Both the position numbers and the translations under genes were made by a program. Under the pieces are notes generated by a model. That model was not told the origin of the DNA, made no database searches, and saw only the letters and a list, made by a program, of their open reading frames with translations. A DNA stretch of 10,501 bases from an uncultured Pseudomonas sp. (lineage in GTDB: Bacteria; Pseudomonadota; Gammaproteobacteria; Pseudomonadales; Pseudomonadaceae), in contig CALMID010000103.1 in assembly GCA_937863915.1 (NCBI GenBank), positions 1-10,501 on the forward strand, read 5' to 3'. Of this stretch, positions 6,260 to 10,501 are shown piece after piece (the first letter of the stretch is position 1; the number at the start of each line of letters is the position of its first letter).

Positions 6260-7576
6260 ATGGAATTTTTCGCCCTGGCTTTGCTGATCGTCCTCAATGG
6301 CCTGTTCGCCATGTCGGAGATCGCCCTGGTCGCCGCCAGAAAAGCCCGCCTGATGAAGCTCGCGGCCGATGGCGACTCGTCCGCCGCCGTGGCGCTGAAA
6401 CTCGGTGAAGACCCGACCAAGTTTCTCTCGACCATCCAGATCGGCATCACCTCCATCGGCATCTTGAACGGTATCGTCGGTGAGGCCGTGCTGGCCGCGC
6501 CACTGGCCGAGTGGCTGAAAACGCTCGGCGTTGACAGCGCCACGGCCAGTATCGGTGCCACCGCCGGCGTGGTGATCGTGATCACCTACGTGTCCATCGT
6601 GATCGGCGAACTGGTGCCCAAGCGCATCGGCCAGCTCAACCCGGAAGCCATCGCCCGCCTGGTCGCACGGCCGATGGTGACGCTGTCCTTCCTGACCCGC
6701 CCGTTCGTGCTGCTGCTGTCCTGGTCGACCCACACCATCCTGCGCATCATGGGCGTGCGCCTGGTCAACAATTCGGGCGTCACCGAGGAAGAGATTCACG
6801 CCATGCTCGAAGAAGGCTCCGAGTCGGGCGTCATCGAACAGCATCAGCACGAGATGGTGCGCAATGTGTTCCGCCTGGACGACCGCCAGCTCGGCTCGCT
6901 GATGATCCCGCGCTCCGACCTGGTCTACATCGATGTGCGCAAGCCGGCGGAAGAGAACATTCAGCTGATGATCGAGTCGGAGCACTCGCGCTTCCCGGTC
7001 TGTGATGGCGGCCTGGACAACCTGCTGGGCGTGGTTCATGCCAAGCAGGCCTTCGCCTGCCTGGCCAAAGGCGAAAAACCCGACTTCACCGCCCAGCTGC
7101 ACCACTGCGTCTATGTACCGGAAACCCTCACCGGCATGGAGCTGCTGGAGCAGTTCCGCGCCAGCGGCATGCAGATGGCCTTCGTCATCGACGAGTACGG
7201 CGAGCTGGAAGGCATCGTCACCCTGCAGGACGTGCTGGAAGCCGTCACCGGCGAGTTCACCCCCAACAATGCCGATGACGCCTGGGCCGTGCAGCGGCAC
7301 GACGGCTCGTGGCTGCTCGACGGCGCCATCCCCATCCCGGAGATGAAGGATCGCCTCACGCTCAAGAGCGTTCCCGAAGAAGACAAAGGGCGCTTCCACA
7401 CCGTGTCCGGCATGATCATGCTGCTGCTGGGCCGCGTGCCGGCCACCAGCGACCGGGTGCAATGGGATGGCTGGATGTTCGAAGTGGTCGACATGGACGG
7501 CAAACGCATCGACAAGGTCCTGGCCACCCCGGTCGAAACCAGCGAAGAAGATGTCGATGACGCTGCTCTGCCTTAA
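6260..7576 (+). CDS. CorC/HlyC-CNNM family membrane protein with CBS pair
   Basis: 438 residues. ATG 6260 is chosen because GGGAG (6248-6252) is 7 bases upstream and the product then opens with the first membrane helix (MEFFALALLIVLNG). A GTG at 6230 would add ten basic residues and lies inside the upstream hairpin. The DUF21/CNNM transmembrane domain spans about 1-170, with SEIALVAARKARL (19-31), the family motif GELVPKRIGQLNPE (116-129) and hydrophobic segments about 3-18, 58-80, 97-117 and 137-160. The CBS pair spans about 216-335 (MIPRSDLVYIDV, RFPVCDG, DEYGELEGIVTLQD). The C-terminal CorC_HlyC domain (about 345-425) is followed by an acidic tail. Relatives are implicated in Mg2+/Co2+ or Na+-coupled transport and cation tolerance, with CBS domains sensing Mg-ATP or AMP-type ligands; the substrate of this one cannot be told. 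It is probably co-transcribed with the preceding CBS-like gene. Confidence 0.92.
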   Translation: MEFFALALLIVLNGLFAMSEIALVAARKARLMKLAADGDSSAAVALKLGEDPTKFLSTIQIGITSIGILNGIVGEAVLAAPLAEWLKTLGVDSATASIGATAGVVIVITYVSIVIGELVPKRIGQLNPEAIARLVARPMVTLSFLTRPFVLLLSWSTHTILRIMGVRLVNNSGVTEEEIHAMLEEGSESGVIEQHQHEMVRNVFRLDDRQLGSLMIPRSDLVYIDVRKPAEENIQLMIESEHSRFPVCDGGLDNLLGVVHAKQAFACLAKGEKPDFTAQLHHCVYVPETLTGMELLEQFRASGMQMAFVIDEYGELEGIVTLQDVLEAVTGEFTPNNADDAWAVQRHDGSWLLDGAIPIPEMKDRLTLKSVPEEDKGRFHTVSGMIMLLLGRVPATSDRVQWDGWMFEVVDMDGKRIDKVLATPVETSEEDVDDAALP

Positions 7577-7590
7577 GGTCTGTTGATAGC

Positions 7591-7624
7591 TGTCGCCAGA
7601 GCTGGTGCAAAAAGCTGCGCGACA
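7591..7624. other. Imperfect stem-loop between the CorC-like and cyclase genes
   Basis: TGTCGC (7591-7596) and GCGACA (7619-7624) can pair, with an inner AGCT/AGCT (7600-7603, 7613-7616) and a 9-base loop. The stem is broken by unequal bulges and no T run follows, so it is at best a weak terminator for the CorC-like gene. The 115-base spacer otherwise holds a possible -10 (TATCCT, 7651-7656) without a clear -35. Confidence 0.25.
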
Positions 7625-7691
7625 CCCGGCACGCAAAATGCTGAGTGGCTTATCCTGTATGCCATGATGGCCTTTTGACAGGAGCACCCGG

Positions 7692-8789
7692 GTGACGCTG
7701 ATCAGTACGCTTAAGCGCTCGCTGGATCCGCTGCACGGCTTGAGCGACTCGACGCGGCAGGATTTTGCCACCTGGTACCGGCAGGCCAAGGTGCCACAGA
7801 TCCGTTACGTCGCCTTCCTCACCGCCCTGCTGTATCTCGTGTATGCCATCGTCGAACAGCAGGTGGCCAATGACCAGCTCACGCTGCGCCTGCTGATCCA
7901 CGGCTTCGTGGTGCCCGCCACGCTGCTGGCCGTCGGCATCATGAGCTTTTACCCCCAGCTGTACCGGCCGATGCTCGCCCTGCTGATCGCCTCGCCGGTC
8001 AACGCGACCATCAATCATCTGTATCTCAACAGCCACCACCACGATTTCGCCTACTTCAGCCCCGAGCTGTACCTGATCCTCATCTGGATCTTTGCCATCT
8101 CCGGCATGACTCTGCGTCAGGCCGTCTTCACCGGTGGCACGGCAGCCGTGCTGATTCTCGCGACCACGCTGGGCGACTCGCTGCAACCGGGGCTGCAGCA
8201 CCTGCACCTGGTCTGGACGCTGGCGGCCACGTCCTTCGGTCTGCTCAGCGCCTTCATGCTGGAGAAGGTGCACAAGACCATGTTCCTCCAGCAGAGCCAG
8301 CTGGCACTCAGCGCCAGCATCGATGGTCTGACCGGGCTGTGGAACCGCGCCCGCATCGACCAGTTCTTCGCCGAGGAGATCGCCCGGGCGCAGCGCTATG
8401 GCACGCCGTTTTCGGTAATCCTGATCGACATCGACCATTTCAAGAGCGTCAACGACACCCATGGCCATGCCGTCGGCGATACGGTACTGCGCCAGTTCGC
8501 CGCCCTGCTGCGGCGCAACGTCCGCGCGGTGGACAAGGTGGGCCGGCTGGGTGGCGAAGAATTCCTCATCATCCTGCCCGACGCCGACAGCGAGCAGGCC
8601 AGGGCCGCCGCACGCACCCTGCAACAGCGCCTGGAAGACTTCGCCTTCGATACGGTGCAGCGCAAGACGGCCAGCTTCGGCGTGGCGCAGTTCCGCGACG
8701 GCGATGACCTGCCCAGCATGCTCGAGCGCGTCGACCGCGCGCTGTACAAGGCCAAGGCCGACGGCCGCAACCGTATCGAGCAGCTGTAA
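7692..8789 (+). CDS. Membrane diguanylate cyclase (GGEEF domain)
   Basis: 365 residues. The start is GTG 7692, preceded by AGGAG (7680-7684) at a 7-base spacing; upstream in-frame ATG codons run into stops. The N-terminal half is a membrane region of five or six helices (about 38-56, 67-86, 91-108, 124-138, 142-160, 174-192) with no recognised sensor family, though it has a His-rich loop (SHHHDF, 114-119). The GGDEF domain spans about 203-362: DGLTGLWNRA (211-220), ILIDIDHFKSVND (243-255), active site GGEEF (287-291) and RALYKAKADGRNRI (349-362). R278-A-V-D281 lies exactly five residues before GGEEF, so the product-inhibition I-site is intact. It should make cyclic di-GMP from two GTP at the inner membrane and self-limit. 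The stimulus is unknown. It is convergent with argR. Confidence 0.93.
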   Translation: MTLISTLKRSLDPLHGLSDSTRQDFATWYRQAKVPQIRYVAFLTALLYLVYAIVEQQVANDQLTLRLLIHGFVVPATLLAVGIMSFYPQLYRPMLALLIASPVNATINHLYLNSHHHDFAYFSPELYLILIWIFAISGMTLRQAVFTGGTAAVLILATTLGDSLQPGLQHLHLVWTLAATSFGLLSAFMLEKVHKTMFLQQSQLALSASIDGLTGLWNRARIDQFFAEEIARAQRYGTPFSVILIDIDHFKSVNDTHGHAVGDTVLRQFAALLRRNVRAVDKVGRLGGEEFLIILPDADSEQARAAARTLQQRLEDFAFDTVQRKTASFGVAQFRDGDDLPSMLERVDRALYKAKADGRNRIEQL

Positions 8790-8794
8790 AGCAT

Positions 8795-8814
8795 CGACTC
8801 GCCGAAGCGGGTCG
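8795..8814. terminator. Possible shared terminator hairpin between convergent genes
   Basis: CGACTCGC (8795-8802) pairs with GCGGGTCG (8807-8814) around a CGAA loop, with one U-G wobble in the rightward transcript. In the leftward transcript the loop becomes C(UUCG)G, an especially stable tetraloop, with one C-A mismatch in the stem. It sits in the 32-base gap between the cyclase stop and the argR stop. No T run follows on the plus strand and only a short TTT on the minus strand, so termination strength is uncertain. Confidence 0.45.
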
Positions 8815-8821
8815 GACGCTG

Positions 8822-9808
8822 TCAGCCGCGCTCGACCATCAGCGGCTGGGCGTCGGCCGGGTGCTGGCCGCGGCGCTGGTTGCGGTCATCCCGCGGCGTA
8901 ACGCCGAAGAAGTTGCGGTAGGCGCTGGAGAAGTGCGGGCCGGATGAGAAACCGCAGGACAGGCCGATCTGGATGATCGACTTGCTGGTCTGCATCAGCA
9001 TCTGCCGCGCGCGGTTCAGGCGCAGTTCCAGGTAGTACTGGCTGGGCACGCGGTTGAGGTACTGCTTGAAGATGCGTTCCAGCTGCCGGCGCGACACGCA
9101 GACATGCTGGGAAATCTCGTCGGTGGTCAGCGGTTCCTCGATGTTGGCCTCCATCAGCAGCACCGCCTGAGTCAGCTTGGGATGGCTGGAGCCCAAACGG
9201 TTCTGCAGCGGAATGCGCTGGCGCTCGCCACCTTCGCGGATACGCTCGACCACCAGTTCCTCGCTGACCGCACCGGCCAGCTCGGCGCCGTGGTCGCGGC
9301 TAAGCACGGCCAGCAGCAGGTCGACCACGGTCATGCCGCCGCACGCCGTCAGGCGGTCACGGTCCCAGTCGAACAGATGGTTGGTGGCAATGGCCTTGGG
9401 ATAACGCTCGGCAAACTCGTCCAGCCAGCGCCAGTGCACGGCGGCGCGATACCCGTCGAGCAGACCGAGCTGGGCCAGGGGAAACACCCCGGCGGCAAAG
9501 GCACCGAGCACGCAACCACTGCGGGCGGCCTGTTTCAGGGCACTCTGCAGCGCCGGCGGCATGCTCGCTGGTGGCTCGTCGGCAAACAGGAACAGCCGCT
9601 CGGTGTGCTCCAGCGAACCGCTCCACGGCTCGCCCGGCAGACGCCAGCCAGTGTCCTCGGCAAAGGGCTCGGCATGCAGCAGCTGCAGCTCGTAGTGGGC
9701 ATCGGCATGCACGCGGCGGGCAACCCGCAGCACCTCCTCCGCCAGCGCCAGGGTCATGGGGCGGACGGAAGGCCAAAGCAGAAAGGTAATGCGCTGCGCG
9801 GTCGTCAT
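8822..9808 (-). CDS. argR: ArgR, AraC/XylS-family arginine-responsive regulator
   Basis: 328 residues from the ATG at 9808-9806; an in-frame TTG at 9817 would add three residues and neither start has a strong ribosome binding site. The N-terminal DJ-1/PfpI-like (GlxA-type) domain covers about 5-175; its nucleophile-elbow position reads GAFAAG (102-107), with no catalytic cysteine, as expected for a sensor. The AraC helix-turn-helix domain covers about 212-310, with TTDEISQHVCVSRRQLERIF (228-247) and IIQIGLSCGFSSGPHFSSAY (278-297), then GVTPRDDR. The gene follows the amino-acid ABC ATPase by 19 bases on the same strand, the aotP-argR order of Pseudomonas, where ArgR activates arginine uptake and catabolism and represses biosynthesis in response to arginine. 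The identity rests on sequence recognition plus this gene order. Confidence 0.92.
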   Translation of the reverse strand: MTTAQRITFLLWPSVRPMTLALAEEVLRVARRVHADAHYELQLLHAEPFAEDTGWRLPGEPWSGSLEHTERLFLFADEPPASMPPALQSALKQAARSGCVLGAFAAGVFPLAQLGLLDGYRAAVHWRWLDEFAERYPKAIATNHLFDWDRDRLTACGGMTVVDLLLAVLSRDHGAELAGAVSEELVVERIREGGERQRIPLQNRLGSSHPKLTQAVLLMEANIEEPLTTDEISQHVCVSRRQLERIFKQYLNRVPSQYYLELRLNRARQMLMQTSKSIIQIGLSCGFSSGPHFSSAYRNFFGVTPRDDRNQRRGQHPADAQPLMVERG

Positions 9809-9827
9809 GGTGTGCAAGTCTAGCCGC

Positions 9828-10501
9828 TTATTTCAGGCTGCCGGAGAGGAATTGGCGCAACCGCTCGGACTGCGGATTGGCCAGCACTTCCTTCGGGCAA
9901 CCGGTCTCTTCGACCAGGCCCTTGTGCAGGAATACCAGCTGGTTGGAGACCTCGCGGGCAAAGCCCATCTCGTGGGTCACCACCACCATGGTGCGGCCTT
10001 CCTGGGCCAGGTCCTGCATCACCTTGAGTACCTCGCCGACCAGCTCGGGATCGAGCGCCGAGGTCGGTTCGTCGAACAGCATTACCTCCGGCTCCATCGC
10101 CAGCGCGCGGGCAATGGCCACGCGCTGCTGCTCGCCGCCGGACATGTGTCCCGGATAGGCATCCTTGCGGTGCGCCACGCCGACCTTGGCCAGGTAGTGC
10201 TCGGCCTTGTCGCGGGCCTCGGCCTTGCTCACGCCGAGCACATGCACCGGCGCTTCCATGACGTTGTCCAGGGCGCTCATGTGCGACCACAGGTTGAAAT
10301 GCTGGAACACCATCGACAGGCGCGAGCGCATGCGCTGCAGCTGCTTGGCATCCACCGCCTTGAGCGCACCATCCTTGCCGGGCTTGAGCTTGAGTTCCTC
10401 GCCATTGAGCAGGATCTTGCCCGAGTGCGGCTGCTCCAGCAGGTTGATGCAGCGCAGGAAGGTGCTCTTGCCCGAGCCGCTGGAGCCGATGATGCTGATC
10501 A
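9828..10501 (-). CDS. aotP: Arginine/ornithine ABC transporter ATP-binding protein (5' end outside window)
   Basis: The frame is open to the window edge; 223 C-terminal residues are visible of a family length near 255. In order they show Walker A GSSGSGKST (10487-10461), Q-loop VFQHFNLWSHMS, signature MSGGEQQRVAIARAL (about 10146-10102), Walker B VMLFDEPTSALDPE (about 10087-10046) and switch histidine VVVTHEMGFAREV (about 9988-9950). This is the polar amino-acid uptake (HisP/ArtP/AotP) type of ATPase, which powers import through an inner-membrane permease pair fed by a periplasmic binding protein. The assignment to arginine/ornithine rests on argR following immediately, as in the Pseudomonas aotJQMOP-argR operon. 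A GTG codon at 10355 is internal, not a start. Confidence 0.92.
   Translation of the reverse strand, partial: ISIIGSSGSGKSTFLRCINLLEQPHSGKILLNGEELKLKPGKDGALKAVDAKQLQRMRSRLSMVFQHFNLWSHMSALDNVMEAPVHVLGVSKAEARDKAEHYLAKVGVAHRKDAYPGHMSGGEQQRVAIARALAMEPEVMLFDEPTSALDPELVGEVLKVMQDLAQEGRTMVVVTHEMGFAREVSNQLVFLHKGLVEETGCPKEVLANPQSERLRQFLSGSLK

Noticed and set aside
7602..7619. Sigma-54 type -24/-12 promoter before the cyclase
   Set aside because: The TGG and TGC elements are off the required spacing by one base and the remaining consensus positions do not fit.
7591..7624. Inverted TGTCGC copies as an ArgR operator upstream of the cyclase
   Set aside because: The ArgR half-site is TGTCGC-N8-AA in direct repeat; neither copy has AA at the right distance and they are inverted rather than direct.
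6176..7789. Antisense open frame of 537 codons opposite the CorC-like gene
   Set aside because: It is His/Asp/Gly-rich with no domain pattern, and runs across both ends of a clear CorC-family gene; a codon-bias shadow.
9809..9817. TTG 9817 as the argR start
   Set aside because: It adds only three residues without a better ribosome binding site; ATG at 9808 gives the expected N-terminus just before the conserved RITFLLWPS segment.

Overview
The window looks like chromosomal DNA of a GC-rich gamma-proteobacterium, almost certainly a Pseudomonas or close relative. The strongest sign is the right end, where an amino-acid ABC-transporter ATPase is followed directly by an AraC-type regulator that matches the aotP-argR end of the Pseudomonas arginine/ornithine uptake operon. 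There is no phage, insertion sequence, CRISPR array, tRNA or rRNA. Codon use is uniform, so no part of the window stands out as recently acquired.

Layout. (1) 1-1716, plus strand: the end of a MoxR-type AAA+ ATPase and its VWA-domain (CoxE-like) partner, closed by a strong bidirectional-type terminator at 1727-1763. Between the two genes lies a 168-base spacer with alternative small hairpins. (2) 1764-1982: a regulatory region with a perfect 19-bp palindrome carrying CTTAAG-N5-CTTAAG, then TTCAG repeats and a possible -10. (3) 1983-5574, plus strand: a tight three-gene operon made of a secreted DUF2271 protein, a PepSY/flavodoxin/FNR transmembrane flavoreductase, and an ApbE-type FAD:protein FMN transferase that overlaps the reductase by 11 bases. 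(4) 5687-7576, plus strand: a small unannotated protein that reads as a diverged, free-standing CBS-pair domain, then a full-length CorC/HlyC-CNNM family membrane protein with its own CBS pair. (5) 7692-8789, plus strand: a membrane diguanylate cyclase with intact GGEEF and I-site. (6) 8822-10501, minus strand: argR and the 3' part of aotP, convergent with the cyclase.

How the genes work together. The most interesting unit is the 1983-5574 operon. The reductase should carry electrons from cytosolic NAD(P)H through FAD, FMN and (by family analogy) haem to the periplasmic side. The DUF2271 protein carries an ApbE-type flavinylation motif (DGLTGAS, residues 83-89), so it could be a covalent-FMN electron carrier receiving those electrons, with the third gene supplying the FMN transferase. 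The operator upstream matches the TTAAG-N6-TTAAG box described for the Fe(II)-responsive regulator BqsR/CarR and is also close to the PmrA box, which would tie this electron-export module to iron or cationic stress. One puzzle is that the FMN transferase has no visible export signal although its presumed substrate is secreted. Functions are inferred from motifs read by eye; no database search was possible.
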